Source of the DNA: Takakia lepidozioides
Lineage: Eukaryota; Streptophyta; Takakiopsida; Takakiales; Takakiaceae
Direction of reading: 5' to 3'
Assembly: GCA_030704615.1 (NCBI GenBank)
Contig: CM060733.1
Span: forward strand, 33,106,001-33,170,000
DNA: 64,000 nucleotides
Position numbers and translations under genes: made by a program. Below are positions 1-11,634 of this stretch, piece after piece. Every line of letters starts with the position of its first letter. Within the stretch, counting starts at the first letter, position 1. The notes under the pieces were generated by a model. The model had not been told where the DNA came from. It saw only the letters and a list, made by a program, of their open reading frames with translations, and did no database searches.

Positions 1-1426
1 ACATGATGACTTCCACTTTCGTTTTAAAGTCCTTGAAAAAGCAAGTATGAATGGAAAATAAATAAAATAAACTTACGAAGGTAAATATACATAAGTGGAA
101 GTATTTGGACAACACCGTGGTCTGCTATATGGCCAAGTAGTCTTCCGAATGATACGAAAGTGCTCTCATATGTAATGCAGTGCATAAATCAGTCTGTCAT
201 ATATATAATTGAAGCACGGGTGACGAGCCCTGGTCACACGCGGCCAGGGTGACCGCATACTAGCCTAGGGGGTCGTGGCAAGTTGCGGTGTAGGTTGGGC
301 TCAGCGAACCGCCTACCCGGCTACGGTAAGTACAGGGGTCCATGGTAGCTATGGACGGATCTAGATAGTCTAACTTCCTACCGGCAAAGCAAAGCTTAGC
401 AACTCTACTTCACAGGGCGATTTGCGTTTCCTAGTCCTACGTTTTGTTTATGGGTTTTCTACGTCTTTAATCGTAATTGTCTTCCAAGTCTTTGTTTATT
501 ACTACTTCCTACATGCCTGGACTCCCAACACGCTTATAGCCGGGACGAACCTTCAAATCCCTTCACAAAACGAATCTCGAGCCCAGGGAGACGGAGATCA
601 TCTATCTCCCGCCCAATGCCCCCCCCTAAATCCTGAGGTGGCTGAGTGTCCTACCTCCTAGGAAGGGACCGGATCCGCTTTCCCAAGTCAGTCTCTCCTA
701 CTTAGAGCGATCCAAAATGTCACCTCAATGGCCAGTCCATCGGGTGAATGATAACAATGCCAACCTCTAGGTAATTCCCAAGGTCTAATAACATTGGGTG
801 TTCCTTGGCCCAATGCCCCCCTAGCGGCCGGGTACTTGACTTCAAATATCCTCGACGAACGGGGGCGATACCACCCTTAAAACTTGCGTTTCGAAGTTAA
901 GGGGTCCGGATAAAACCCCTTAAAAAAGATGAATTACCCTTGCTAAATAATAAAGACAGATCATTAAAATATTCCTACAAATGCATGAAATTTGTAGAAA
1001 TAGAGAATCATCGCATGATGCTGGAGCTAACTAAATTACCCTCAAGGTACCAGGGAACGCCCTTTTATGCCGGGAGCATTGGGGAACCGCTCTCCACTTG
1101 GGAGCGCCCCTAAATTCCTACACCAAACCACTCAAGAACTCATTTTAACTTAAACCATCACCGGGCCAGGATGAATGAAATCTACCGCCCCACAGTTTCT
1201 CATCTGCTAGCCACCCCCGTGTGTAAACAATGATCAAACATTCAGTGGGTCCCAGGGTCCATTCCTTGCGCCTCTTCCACCTACTTCCAATATAATCTGA
1301 TTAATTTATACAGGCAACACCCCAGAACGAAGTTGAAACATGTCATCTTCTACCTTGTGAAACCCCAGCAGGGATTCTCTCCTTCCTGTCTCTGGGCTCT
1401 CTCTCTCTGCCTGTGGCATCTACCCG
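1..1426. other. Left flank, no gene recognised
   Basis: No open frame here resembles a known protein, and the longest frames are short and lack family motifs. The stretch is GC-rich around 230-340 and 780-900 and may be old retrotransposon sequence, but no LTR pair is visible. It ends in CCG, which is repeated just after the CACTA element at 16054-16056. Before that insertion this sequence was continuous with 16057 onward. Confidence 0.5.
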
Positions 1427-2330
1427 CACTAGAAGAAAAACGTGGAATAACCACTCTATTAACCACTCATTATGAGTGGTAAAAGACACTAAACCACTAT
1501 GGCCCCAGAGTGATGAAGAACCAGTGGATTAGGACAAGTGAGTGGTAAAAGACATTACGTGGCACTAGTGGTTAAGGACAGTGGTTCAAACCACTCACGT
1601 TCGGGTCCACCTGTTAGCTGATGTGTCACAGTGGTAAATTAACCACTGTGACATGTCAATGACGTGTCACAGAGGTAAACTAACCACTTATGACGTGTCA
1701 CAGTGGTAAACTGACGTGTCATAGTGGTAAAGTAATGACTTCCGTTTTGAAGTGGACACGTATAAGCCGGTGGTCCGTGGATGATATTGGAGATTATGTC
1801 AACACGTGGCGAGACTCTCAGCATGGACACGTGTCGTGTATCAGTGCTACGAAATGGATGGAGTGAAAAATTCAATGACTTCCGAAACCACTCGTTGAGT
1901 GATCACGAAATGACTCATATAGTCATTCTATGAAAATTGAGAATATACAATATCATTCACAGCGTGGTTATGTGAGTGGATGACGTCTCTCAGCAGGTCG
2001 TTGGAATGATTACCCACAAAGTGGTATGTAAGCTGTTTGAGTCATCCATGGTGTCTCTCTGAGTGGGAACTATGGATTGGAGTGATTACTAACAGAGTGA
2101 TGTGTAAGTGATTAGGAATACCACTTGAGGAATCCATACCACTAATACAGTAATATATAGGTGATTACTTATACCACTATACGATTGGTAATGTGGGCAA
2201 TTGTGTGCATTTGGCTACTCCCACAGTTTTAAATTATACCACTATTACAGTGATGTGCAAGTGATTAGGAACATGACTAGAGGAACACATACCACTAGTG
2301 TAGTGAAAGAAGTACCATTGGGGATTCAAG
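1427..2330. repeat. CACTA-A left subterminal repeats (AACCACT motif)
   Basis: About 900 bp contain many copies of AACCACT and AGTGGT in both orientations, often as short inverted pairs. The same motif fills the other end at about 14880-16035. En/Spm elements carry comparable subterminal motifs bound by the element-encoded TnpA protein. That the motif serves as a binding site here is inferred from position and density. Confidence 0.8.
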
Positions 2331-2512
2331 CTCCACAAAATAGAATAGAATCCCAGAGAATAAGTGTTGGAACACTGTCAACAAAATCCAGCCATGATAA
2401 AAGTTTGAGCCTAACTTCTACACGGCGTCTCTGCATGCATGCTAGGAACACTGAACTGCTTTCTTGCCTTCTTCTCACTACCAGCAATGTCTATGCCCGG
2501 GCGAATGAAATT

Positions 2513-2782
2513 CTAAGCCCTCTTCATGTTCTTCTTTGGCCAAAGACAATTCAGACCGACGACATCCTCCAACATTGGTTGCGGTGGGACCTCTTCCTCG
2601 TTAGGGTGAGGCAAGACACAATTGGCAATATAGATATCATTCACCTCAACCCGCCACAATCCTTCAGGTATAACACGGCGGGCAGTGATATGTGTCTTTG
2701 CAGTGACAATTCCACTAGCAGCCCTGTGTCGTGGTACATGAGGATCATACAGGCTGATTTTGTCCTTCAACTTAAACTGCAC
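2513..2782 (-). pseudogene. CACTA transposase-associated coding remnant
   Basis: An 89-residue frame contains the pattern IPEGLWRVEVNDIYIANCVL, then LPHPNEEE, then LNCLWPKKN. This resembles the end of the plant-specific En/Spm-associated domain, where a 'V.V......LP.P......AWPK' pattern follows the transposase part. It lies next to the left subterminal repeats of CACTA-A, where such a coding region would be expected. The upstream part is missing or degraded and no catalytic core is seen. The assignment rests on a recalled family pattern and position, so it is moderate. Confidence 0.5.
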
Positions 2783-3212
2783 ACAGCACCCACCATAAAA
2801 CCCACATTAATCAACCCATGAAGACTTACATGTACATTGAAAACTGGATAATGAGGACCGTCCAGTATAAGCAATCACTCAAAGTGTAGAGTACTTTTGG
2901 TAGCATAAGAATATCTGCCATTGCGGCAGGGGGTTGATATTTGGGGGTTGCCTTTGAAGGCGCCGTAGTTGGTGCACTGTTGGTGGCAATATCAAGAGTG
3001 GCTTTCTCAGCCTGCAAACATCACGCCCAACACCCCTTAGCAGTTACATTTAGCAATGCATCTACTAATAGTTTGAAGTACCCAACATGTAAATGGCCAT
3101 ATTGTACAGAACTGATAGCCAACAGGTGCATGCATGCTCACCTCTAGTACGGAAACTGCTGCATAGAGAGGTGCCTCCTAAAGGCCCACCTAACTCTTAC
3201 TCCCGCTAGAAC
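2783..3212. other. No gene seen
   Basis: This lies inside CACTA-A between the transposase remnant and the first captured fragment. Only short frames without recognisable motifs are present. Confidence 0.4.
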
Positions 3213-3379
3213 TTGGTGTTATGTCACCATTTGCATCAGTCAAAGGACTTTGTGCCTTTGGCAGCAGTGGCTCTGGTTACACGCTCTCCTTTTCGCATGT
3301 ACTTCTTCTCAGCTCCCTTCACGATGGCTGGGGCAGGGTCCTCCGCAGCCCTTCTGTGCATGCCCCGCAAGCATCGCAC

Positions 3380-3540
3380 TCCACGACACCACATCTCGTT
3401 CAGCCATAGTGTTGAACACTCCCTTGGCATCCTCGATGCACCCACATTTGGCATACATGTCCACCAGGGCAGGGCCGGGGCAGTGTTCAGAATGACATCT
3501 GGTAATCTGACAAACATTCTCCTTTTAGAATTGTTCCAGC
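3380..3540 (-). pseudogene. PPR gene fragment (short)
   Basis: On the minus strand this matches the PPR copies further right: a 'DVILNTA' helix, then pieces corresponding to the YAKCG and 'MAERDVVSWNAM' parts of an S/P motif in broken frames. The DNA shares the phrase cacccacatttggcatacat with the other copies. It is too short and frame-broken to be functional. Confidence 0.7.
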
Positions 3541-3573
3541 AAATGCCCCAACCCTACTTACTTAGAGGCTGTA

Positions 3574-3800
3574 GTGTCCAAAGCCATGTCCATTTCCAGA
3601 AAATTGTCTGATGAAAATGAAATTAGGCAGAAAACTTCCCTGGACTTGTTTCCAGTCTGTGACATGGGGGAGGACATCATGGATGACCTCAAGGGTCTAC
3701 CCACTCTCGGCACCAGACTGAAATTTAAACTAAGGGCAGGAATCCTACCTTTGAATAGCAAACAAAAGTAGAGAGGAAAGGGAGAGTGCAATTGCACCCC
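3574..3800 (+). pseudogene. LINE ORF2 3' fragment
   Basis: Reads FPVCDMGEDIMDDLKGLPTL, then a stretch ending LNSKQK. This is nearly identical to the minus-strand LINE at 62218-62457, where the same text continues into a C-rich zinc-binding end (CPLCGQSEDS..HCPGF). It is therefore a 3' fragment of the same non-LTR family, inserted here in the opposite orientation within the captured cargo of CACTA-A. Confidence 0.8.
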
Positions 3801-4090
3801 ACTCAACTTATCACACTAGTTCCTATGGTCAATTGCATATGCTACACTCTGTAATCTGACAGGCATTCACCTTTTTGCCTCGGTTGTCCCACCAGTTACT
3901 GGGGTCAGAAAAGTATTCATCCCACAGCTTCTTCTCATATCTGTTACCTGTTTTTGGATACTTAGGGATGACTCTGATAGCAGGGGAATTCACGGTGAAA
4001 TATGTTGAAGAAGGTACATTAGCAGTGGGCCTTGTTCTATCATTTGCGCTGCTGCCATTGCTGTTTCCAGTTGACCATCTACCCACTTGT
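3800..4090 (-). pseudogene. OSB-like gene fragment with PDF-type motif
   Basis: The minus strand reads LWDEYFSDPSNWWDNRGKKV, preceded by a serine/asparagine-rich linker and 'YPKTGNRYEKK'. The pattern 'W..(F/Y)F.DP..WWDNR..K' is the PDF motif of plant OSB proteins, which bind single-stranded DNA in mitochondria and plastids. Only one motif and part of a linker are present. The same block recurs at about 6.66-7.05, 7.40-7.80 and 10.46-10.68 kb, each time next to PPR fragments. An independent OSB-type exon lies at 57437-57519 beside the full PPR gene. The family call rests on motif recognition; the copy is a fragment. Confidence 0.7.
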
Positions 4091-5154
4091 AGCCGTTGTG
4101 CTATTGAAGAAGGTGCCCCCCCTTCCCCCATCATTTGCTCATAGCTCTCCAAAGCCTCCATCCCACATCCCTGCCGTGCATACCATGTAAGCATCGCACT
4201 CCACGACACCACATCTCGTTCAGCCATAGTGTCGAACACTCCCTTTGCATCCTAGATGCACCCACATTTTGCAAACATGTTCACCAGGGTTTTGTTCAGA
4301 ATGACATCTGGTACAATTCCAAATCTGAAGATGTCGCCATGGACCTCTTTCCCCTAAGCTACCAGGGCAGTGTTCAGATTGACATTTGGCACAATTCCAG
4401 CTTTGATGATATCCCCATGCACCTCTTGCCCTTCTCCAGGCCGACTGCCAGGCTTGCACAAGCATTGCAAATGCACACAAACATGATGTCTTCCCCCATC
4501 ATTTGCTCATAGCTCTCCAAATCCTCCATCCCACGTCCCTGCCGTGCATACCCTGCAAAGCATCGCACTCCACGACACCACATCTCGTTCAGCCATAGTG
4601 TCGAACACTCCCTTTGCATCCTAGATGCACCCACATTTTGCAAACATGTTCACCAGGCTATTGTTCAGAATGACACCTGGTACAATTCCAACTCTGAAGA
4701 TGTCACCATGGACCTCTTTCCCCTTTTCCAAATCTGCTAGGGCAGTGTTCAGATTGACATTTGGCACAAATTCCACCTTCGATGATATTCCCATGCACCT
4801 CTTGCCCTTCTCCAAGGCTGCCAAGCTTGCACAAGAATTGCAAATGCACACAAACATGATGTGCTTCCCCCATCCTTTGCTCATAGGTCTCCAAAGCCTC
4901 CATCCCACGTCCCTGCCGTGCATACCCTGCAAAGCATCGCACTCCATGACACCACATCTCGTTCAGCCATAGTGTCGAACACTCCCTTTGCATCCTAGAT
5001 GCACCCACATTTTGCAAACATGTTCACCAGGGTATTGTTCATAATGACATCTGGTACAATTCCAACTCTGAAGATGTTGCCATGGACCTCTTTTCCCTTT
5101 TCCAAAGCTGCTAGGGCAGTGTTCAGATTGACATTTGGCACAAATTCCAGCTTT
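4090..5154 (-). pseudogene. PPR pseudogene array, left half (split by CACTA-B)
   Basis: About five frame-broken PPR units of the type 'EKGKEVHGDIIKAGIVPNV', 'LVNMFAKCGCI', 'MAERDVVSWNAMLAGYARQG', 'EALETYEQMMGE'. Frames shift every 60-100 codons and stops occur. The array stops inside the phrase ccagcttt at 5154 and resumes at 11635 with tttgatgatatccccatg, which joins perfectly across CACTA-B. The YAKCG position has drifted to FAKCG. Many of the longer open frames here are this array read in other frames. Confidence 0.85.
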
Positions 5155-5870
5155 CACTACAACAGATCGCAGTATATATTACTGTATATATGACTATCCC
5201 GTAGTCATAAACGGTACATATGACTGCAATGACTTTAAGTCGTGCAAACCAAGTGAATACAATGAGTACAGTATGGTCGGTCATGGATGACTGCAGTCAG
5301 ATGAACCAAGTGATACATCTCACTGTCATGTGGTAGTTATATGTACTTCTACCATACATGACTTAGTGTGCTACTGCAAACTGTACACGTGTCTCTTTTT
5401 AATAAGTCCAGGAGGTTTTGTGGATGTGCGCCATATGGCGTCTCCCGAAACTGCCACGTGGCATATCCATGAGGAGGATCTGCAGTCATCATCTTGACTA
5501 CAACCATGCTAATATCTGGACACGTGGCATATAATGAGAAATCTTAGGGTCATTGTCCTGACTACAAGCATCCTGATATGTAGACACGTGGCATGTATTG
5601 AGGAGGTCTTGCAGTCATGATCCTGACTATGACATGCTGATATGTGGACACATGGTGTCATATGAGGGGTTGTTTTGAACATTTAAATGTATTGGACAGT
5701 CAGAATCACGACTATGCTTATCTCGTTAGGGTTAGTAGAGATTAGGGTTAGTATTATTCAATATTAAACAAAAAGAAGAACAAAGGGAAGAACAAAGGGA
5801 AGAACAAAGAGACAAAAAATGACTCTGCAAATGAATGCTTTATTCACATGCAAGAATCATAGGAAAAAAC
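5155..5870. repeat. CACTA-B left subterminal zone
   Basis: Non-coding. It contains repeated GACTGCAGTCA-like and 'GGACACGTGGCAT' phrases (the latter three times between about 5450 and 5660), and a short gaacaaaggga tandem near 5775-5810. These are candidate binding sites for a trans-acting CACTA protein. The right-hand counterpart at about 11390-11634 uses related GACTACG/GTAGTC words. Confidence 0.6.
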
Positions 5871-6119
5871 AAAGTCAGCAAGTGCAAAGGACAAAACATA
5901 GGCACTTAAAGACAGCAGTAGATGTAAGAGCTTCTCTTAAACTGCTGCCAGTCAAATTTACAATATAGCACCGGAGTCCCAAAATCTGGCTCCTCTGCAA
6001 ACAATAGTTTGACAAAGTGCAAAGGACACTACATATGCACTGAAGATAGCAACAAATGTAAAATGCATATGTCTTTCTACGTTTGCTACTATTCCAGCAC
6101 AACAACAAATCAGCAGGAT

Positions 6120-6520
6120 AGGGTGCACCCACATTTTGCATGTACATGTCCACGAGGGTATTGTTCAGAATGACATTTGATAAAATTCCAGCTCTGACAA
6201 TGTTGCCATGGACTTCTGTGCCCTTTTCCAGAGCTGCCAGGCTTCCACATACATCGCAAATGCACAAAAACGTGATGTGGTTGGGCTTCACCTCTTCCCC
6301 CATCATTTGATCATAGGTCTCCAAAGCCTCCATACCACGCCCTTGCTATGCATACCCTGCAAGCATCGCGTTCCATGACACCACATCTCGTTCAGCCATA
6401 GTGTTGAAAACTCCCTTCGCATCCTTAATGCACCCACATTTGGCATACATGTCCACCAGGGCAGTATTCAGAATGACATGCGGTACAATTCCAGCTTTGA
6501 CGATGTCACCATGGACCTCT
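6120..6520 (-). pseudogene. PPR fragment inside CACTA-B
   Basis: The minus strand reads MEALETYDQMMGEEVKPNHI, then 'FLCICDVCGSLAALEKGTEV', then 'AGILSNVILNNTLVDMYMQN'. This is one PLS block with an insertion and then loss of frame. It continues to 6520 with 'MAERDVVSWNAM' and 'YAKCG' equivalents. It sits directly 3' of an OSB fragment on the minus strand, the same order seen elsewhere in the window. Confidence 0.8.
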
Positions 6521-6529
6521 TTCTAGCCC

Positions 6530-8400
6530 TCTTGGATGAATCTGGACCCACACTCTATCCCTGCTCCTTCAGCTATCCATGCCTATGCACAAATCATGCA
6601 TACATCCTTGCCTTGCTGCTAGCAGCTAACGATAACAGCCTAGATTTGCTAGGATACACCCAACTCAACTTATCACACTTGTTCCTATGCTCAATTGCAT
6701 CTGATACTCTCTATAATCAAACAGACATTCACCTTCTTGCCTCGATTGTCCCACCATAGACTGGGTAAGAAAAGTATGCATTCCACAGCTTCTCCTCATC
6801 TCTGTTACCTGTTTATGGATACTTTCCTGTTGTCACATTGGCAGTATCATGTCAATGTCACTCCAAACTATCAAAGGTTCACTCAACCAGCTAACTTGCA
6901 GAATTCAACATGGAAACTTAGGGTCGATTCTGATAAGAAGGAAAAACAAGGTGAAATGTGTTGAAGAAGGTGCCTTCATTAGCAGTGCCTGATTTTATCA
7001 ATTCCGTCGCTGCTGCTGCAGCTTCCAGTTGACCATCTACCCATGCAGGTTGTTAGTAGCTATTGATCCACAGGGAATCGTAGGTAATCCACAACCAATG
7101 GTGGGAAAGCGATTGTGTGCCAGTCTGATGATGAGGCATCACGACTTCTGAGCCACCTCCCCGAACACAATGTGCCATTTGCTAAAGTCTGTGCCGACCT
7201 TCTTTGTCCAGAAACAGGTCCCCTGACTCAACTTGAAATGGACTTGTCTTGTAGTTGGAGCTTGAAATCCGGCCCTCTTCGATGAATCTGGACCCACACT
7301 CTATCCCTGCTCCTTCGGCTATCCATGCCTCTGCCCAAATCATGCATTCCCCTTTGCCTTGCTGCTAGCAGCTGACAATGAAAGCCTCAAATTGTTCTAG
7401 GAAACACCCAACTCAACTTATCACACCAGCGCTCAATTGCATCTTCTACTCTCTGTAATCCAACAAGCATTCACCTTTTTGCCTTGATTGTCCCACCGTT
7501 GGCTGGGGTCAGAAAAGTATTCATTCTACAGCTTGTGGTCTCCGTTACCTCTTTCTGGATTCTTTCCTGTTGTCACATTGGCAGTACTTATCATGTCAAA
7601 GTCACTCCAAACTACAAAGGTTCTCTCAACCAGCTAACTTGCAGAATTCAACATGAAAATTTAGAGCCGCTACTGATAAGAGGGAAAAACAGGGTGAAAT
7701 GTGTTGAAGAAGGTGCCTTCATTAGCAGTGCCTTGTTCTATCAATTGTGCTGCTGCAGCTGCAGCTTCCAGTTGGCTCTAAACCCACTGAGCGACTCAAA
7801 CTAGTCTGAACATTAGACATTTGTCCACTCGCAGATGGGTACCTTACATCTGGCAATGATTCTGAGAGAGGCCAGAGGGTGCCCTCATCCCTGACCACTG
7901 TGAACAGGGTGTCTGAACTTGAGTGTGCCCCTGGAATACCAATCGGACTACTCTTACCCCAGTTCGGATTCAGATCATCATTGTCATTGCCTGAAGAATT
8001 AGCTTGCCCTTCCCCTTCATCCTCCTCACTTGTCATTGCATCAAAGTAAATATTTTTTTGACTTGTTGCCCGTGTATCATAGGATAGGGAGCGCCCAACC
8101 TCATCCTCTACCTTGTTTCCTTCCTGTTCCATGTCCATCTCTCTGACCTCATCAACCTCACTTCTGCATCTTCTAGTGTCCAAATGCATGCTGGTCCCTT
8201 GACATATCCCTACACCCTCCACTCCCTTGCTCTGACTAAGTGCTCCATCTATTACGACGTCATCGCTGTCAGGGAACGCCAAATGCATTGAATTCTTTGG
8301 AGAACCTCCTTGATTATCGCCTTCCTTTGCAACATCCTCTCTCTTCAATTCATGCTTCTCTTCACCATACAACCCTTCATAAGTACCATCTTTGTTAGGA
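6530..8400 (-). pseudogene. OSB-like gene fragments, two degenerate copies, with an acidic exon
   Basis: Two blocks (about 6530-7060 and 7250-7800) repeat the sequence that encodes 'F.DPS.WWDNR' and the upstream OB-fold-like phrase 'GPDFKLQITYDSLWINSY'. The second block runs into a 216-residue open frame (7722-8372) that is acidic, serine-rich and probably disordered. Its end reads EPTGSCSCSSTIDRTRHC, matching the linker 'STGNSNGSSANDRTRPTANV' of the fragment at 3800-4090. The acidic frame is therefore probably part of the same OSB-like gene family, not a separate gene. Stops and shifts elsewhere make these copies non-functional. Confidence 0.6.
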
Positions 8401-8734
8401 CTGGTTGCTAAGGTGGTCGATCGTACCAGGACACACTCTGTTTTTTAGCACAACTCATCTTCAGCATCCATGGGAGATGTCACAACACGACCTACCCATG
8501 CACGTTTCTTGTAGCTATTGATCCACAGGGAGTCATACGTAATTTGGAGCTTGAAATCTGGCCCTCTTGAATGAATCTAGACCCACACTCTATCCCTGCT
8601 CCTTCAGCTATCCCATGCAGATCCACCCGACAAGCTAAATTACAGAATTCAACATGATGCAAATTCAGGGACGAGTCTGATGAGAGGGCAAAACAGGCTG
8701 AAATAGGTTGAAGAAGAAGGTGCCCTCACCACAT
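8400..8734 (-). pseudogene. OSB-like fragment
   Basis: The minus strand contains GPDFKLQITYDSLWINSYKK in one frame, preceded by 'RVWV' and a stop codon. It is followed by a region matching the 13.68-13.80 kb block (gtgccctcaccacattgtc). It is a degraded copy of the same family as the adjacent block. Confidence 0.6.
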
Positions 8735-10270
8735 TGTCCTCGACCTTGTGTCATGAGCCATGGGGGACTCCCTTTGCATCCTCGATGCACCCACATTTTG
8801 CATACATGTCCACCAGGATATTGTTCATAATGACATTTGGTACAATTCCAGCTCTGAAGATGTCGCCATGGACCTCTTTGCCCTTTTCCAGAGCTTCCAG
8901 GGCAGTGTTCATAATGACATTTGGTACAATTCTAGCTTTGATGATATCCCCATGCACCTCTTTGCCCTTGTCCAGGGTTCGATGCACCCACATTTTGCAT
9001 ACAAGTCCACCAGGGTATTGTTCAGAATGACATTTGGTACAATTCCAGCTCTGAAGATGTTGTCATGGACCTCTTTGCCCCTTTCCAGAGCTGCCAGGGC
9101 ATTGTTCATAATGACATTTGGTACAATTCCAGCTTTGATGATATCCCCATGCACCTTTTTGCCCTTGTCCAGGGCTCGATGCACCCACATTTTGCATACA
9201 AGTCCACCTTGGTATTGTTCAGAATGACAACCATCCCGCAACCCTGTTTTGCATGTCCTACGATCATCGCATTCCACAACACCACATCACATTCAGCCAC
9301 AATGTCAAACACCCCCTTTGCATCTTCAACACTCCTACATTTGGCATACATATCCAGCAAGGCAGTGTTCAGAATGACATTTGGTACAATTCCAGCTTTG
9401 ACAATGTCACCATGGACCAAGACATTTTCCAAGGCTGCCAGGCTTGCACATGCATTGCGAACGCCAACAAAAGTGATCTAGTTGGGCTTCACCCCTTCCA
9501 GCATCATTTGCTCATGTAGGTCTCCAAAGCCTCCATCCCACGACCCTGCTGTGCATATCCTACGATCATCATGCTCCACGACACCGCATCACGTTCAGCC
9601 ATTTTGTCGAACATTGCCTTTGCATCTTCAATGCACCGAAATTTGGCATACATGTCCACCAGGGCAGTGTTCAGAATGACATCTGGTACAATTCCAGCTT
9701 GACGATGTCAGCATGGACCTCTTTGCCCTTTTCCAGAGCTGCCAGGCTCACACACGCATTGCAACGCAAACAAATGTGATGTGGTCGGGCTTCACCCCTT
9801 CCAGCCTCATTTGCTCATAGATCTCCAAAGCATTTGTACCACACCCATGCTTGGTAAATCCTGCCAACATTATAATATTCCACGTGATCAAAGATCGTTG
9901 AGGCATTATGTTGAACACTTGGTGAGCATCCATGATGCTCCCGCACTTAACATACATGTTGACAAGGGTGTTGCATAAAAAAACGTTTGGCTTGAATCCA
10001 CTTTGGATGATGTGAGTGTGCACCTGCTTTCCAGCTTCCAGGCCTTTCATCTTGATGCACTTATGCAAGAGATAGCCATACGTATCTGAATCTGTTGAAA
10101 TGCCTCCTCCTTGGTTTAAAGTCTGTAGAGCCGTGTCAGTCAGTCTGCTTCACAAAGCATCTTCACATGCCCAAAAGTCCCAGAAGAGTCATTGTGGACT
10201 CCCTCTCTTGGTCCTCTTTTAGAAGCTGTGGTCTGCCTCACTTTATCAACTGTGCCGGTGATGCTGCTGC
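8735..10270 (-). pseudogene. PPR pseudogene with recognisable N-terminus
   Basis: At 9748-10068 the frame reads LEAGKQVHTHIIQSGFKPNV, 'LVNMYVKCGSIMDAHQVFNI' and 'EIYEQMRLEGVKPDHITFVC'. This aligns with the first PLS triplet of the full gene at 53913-56771 (LEIGKQVHTHIIQSGLNPNI). The DNA from 10070 to 10250 also matches that gene's 5' coding part in broken frames. Downstream, to 8735, are repeated PPR halves with frameshifts. This is a 5' copy of a PPR-DYW gene truncated at its 3' end. The E and DYW domains are absent. Confidence 0.85.
8788..9240. repeat. 197-bp tandem repeat of PPR coding sequence
   Basis: The phrase cacccacattttgcata starts at 8788, 8985 and 9182, giving a 197-bp period. 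Each unit encodes a PPR half ending YAKCGCIE fused out of order to 'GKEVHGDIIKAGIVPNVIMN'. A homologous 195-bp tandem occurs outside this element at 11871-12455. Confidence 0.85.
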
Positions 10271-10800
10271 TTCTTGTTGACCATCTACCCATGCAGGTTT
10301 CGTGTAGCTATTGATCCACAGGGAATCACAGGTAATCTTGTGCTTGAAATCCGGCCCTCTTGGATGAATCTGGACGCACACTCTATCCTTGCTCCTTCAG
10401 CTATCTGCCCCTCTGCACAAATCATGCATAGATCCTCGCCTTACTGCCAGCAACTGACAATGATTTGTTCTAACAAATAACCCAACCCTACTTATCACAC
10501 TAGCTCCTATGCTAATTGCATCTGCTTTTCTTTGTAATCTAATAGCATTCACTTTCTTGCCTTGCTTCTCCCACCATTGACTGGGGTCGGAGAAGTATTC
10601 ATTCCATAGCTTTTCCTCATCTCTGTTATCTGTTTTTTGATACTTTCCAGTTGCCACATTGGCAGTAACATGTCAAAGCACTTGTGATTGCGGCTGTCCC
10701 ACCATCGTGAAGGATCTGTAAAAGCTCATGCCAGCTCTGCTCTGCCGAGCAATTCAAGGCCGAGTCTGATGAGAAGGCAAAACAGGCTGAAACAGGTCGA
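10270..10800 (-). pseudogene. OSB-like fragment, two PDF motifs
   Basis: The minus strand encodes LWNEYFSDPSQWWEKQGKKV (10397-10657), and near 10680-10730 a second motif 'AFTDPSRWWDSRNHK' after an in-frame stop. Two PDF-like motifs in a row fit OSB proteins, which can carry several. This block lies directly upstream of the PPR N-terminus at 10.07-10.25 kb. The full PPR gene has the same arrangement with the OSB exon at 57437-57519. Confidence 0.65.
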
Positions 10801-11240
10801 AGAAGAATCAGGCAGCTCGCACACGCATTGCATCTACAAACGAACGTGACCAAGTCTGTCTGCCTTTACCCCTTCCCGCATCATTTGCTCATAGGTCTCC
10901 AATGCCTCCATCCCGCATCCATGCTGGGGTATATCCCGCGATCATTACACTCTAGGACACGACATTTCGTTCAGCCATATTCTCAAACACTCCCTTTGTA
11001 TCCTCAATACTGCCACATCTGTCTCTGTTACCTGTTTCTGGATACCCTAAATTTGACAATGTCACCATGGACCTTTTACCCTTTTCCAGGGCTGCCAGGC
11101 TCGCACACGCATTGCAAACACAAACGACCGTGACCCAGTCCGGCTTCACCCCTTCCTGCATCATTTGCTCAAGAATAGCTCTGCAAAGCCTCCATCCCAT
11201 GCCCTTACATATCATGCAATCATCGCGTTCCATGCTCTCG
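10800..11240 (-). pseudogene. PPR fragment inside CACTA-B
   Basis: Minus-strand pieces read CNACASLAALEKGKRSM, 'CGSIEDTKGVFENMAERNVV' and 'LEQMMQEGVKPDWVTVVCVC', all PPR P/L/S signatures. Part of it is interrupted by an OSB-like phrase (PETGNRD). It is a mosaic without a continuous frame. Confidence 0.75.
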
Positions 11241-11634
11241 GCTCTATACTAAGAAAACGTGCAGGAGACAAAAAAAAACCCAAAGCCAAAATGAGGCTAA
11301 GTCTCAGCCCTCTAATGGGCAACCCTACAAACAACATTTTGAATTTTTTAACCTTTTGGCTACCAAGCTTGCACTAGAAGTCATTCCGGCGACTGTTGGT
11401 GGCAAGCTGGCGCTAGTCAATCATCGTTGACCACCCTTCCGTCTCCTCCAGAGCCATGCAGTCATGACGACGTCTACCAACGTAGTCCTCTAAGCGACTA
11501 CGTAGTCACGAAGTCATTTCAACGACTACGTGAAGCCCCATTTGGTCCAAAAATACAGGGAAGTCACGGTCAAAGTCAGGAAAACCATGACTACCGCGGC
11601 TCGACAGTCAGATATACCGCGATCTGTTGTAGTG
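11241..11634. repeat. CACTA-B right subterminal zone
   Basis: Non-coding stretch ending in the CACTA-B right terminus. It contains several GACTACG/CGTAGTC words between 11470 and 11600. No gene is seen. Confidence 0.6.

Larger units (their letters stand above)
5155..11634. mobile_element. Nested CACTA transposon B, 6.5 kb
   Basis: The left end CACTACAACAGATCGC and the reverse complement of the right end CACTACAACAGATCGC match, continuing into GTATAT after one mismatch (22 of 23). The 3-bp flanks are TTT on both sides (5152-5154, 11635-11637). Removing the element and one TTT restores a phrase (ccagctttgatgatatcc) that occurs intact in neighbouring PPR copies, for example near 12410, so the insertion boundary is exact. 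The first ~600 bp and last ~390 bp are non-coding subterminal zones rich in short GACTGCAGTC- and ACTACG-like motifs. The middle holds PPR and OSB fragments in the same orientation as those outside. No transposase is recognisable. Confidence 0.95.

Noticed and set aside
2201-2821. 206-codon plus-strand frame as a gene
   Set aside because: It begins in CACTA subterminal repeats and overlaps the better-supported minus-strand CACTA remnant; no domain is visible.
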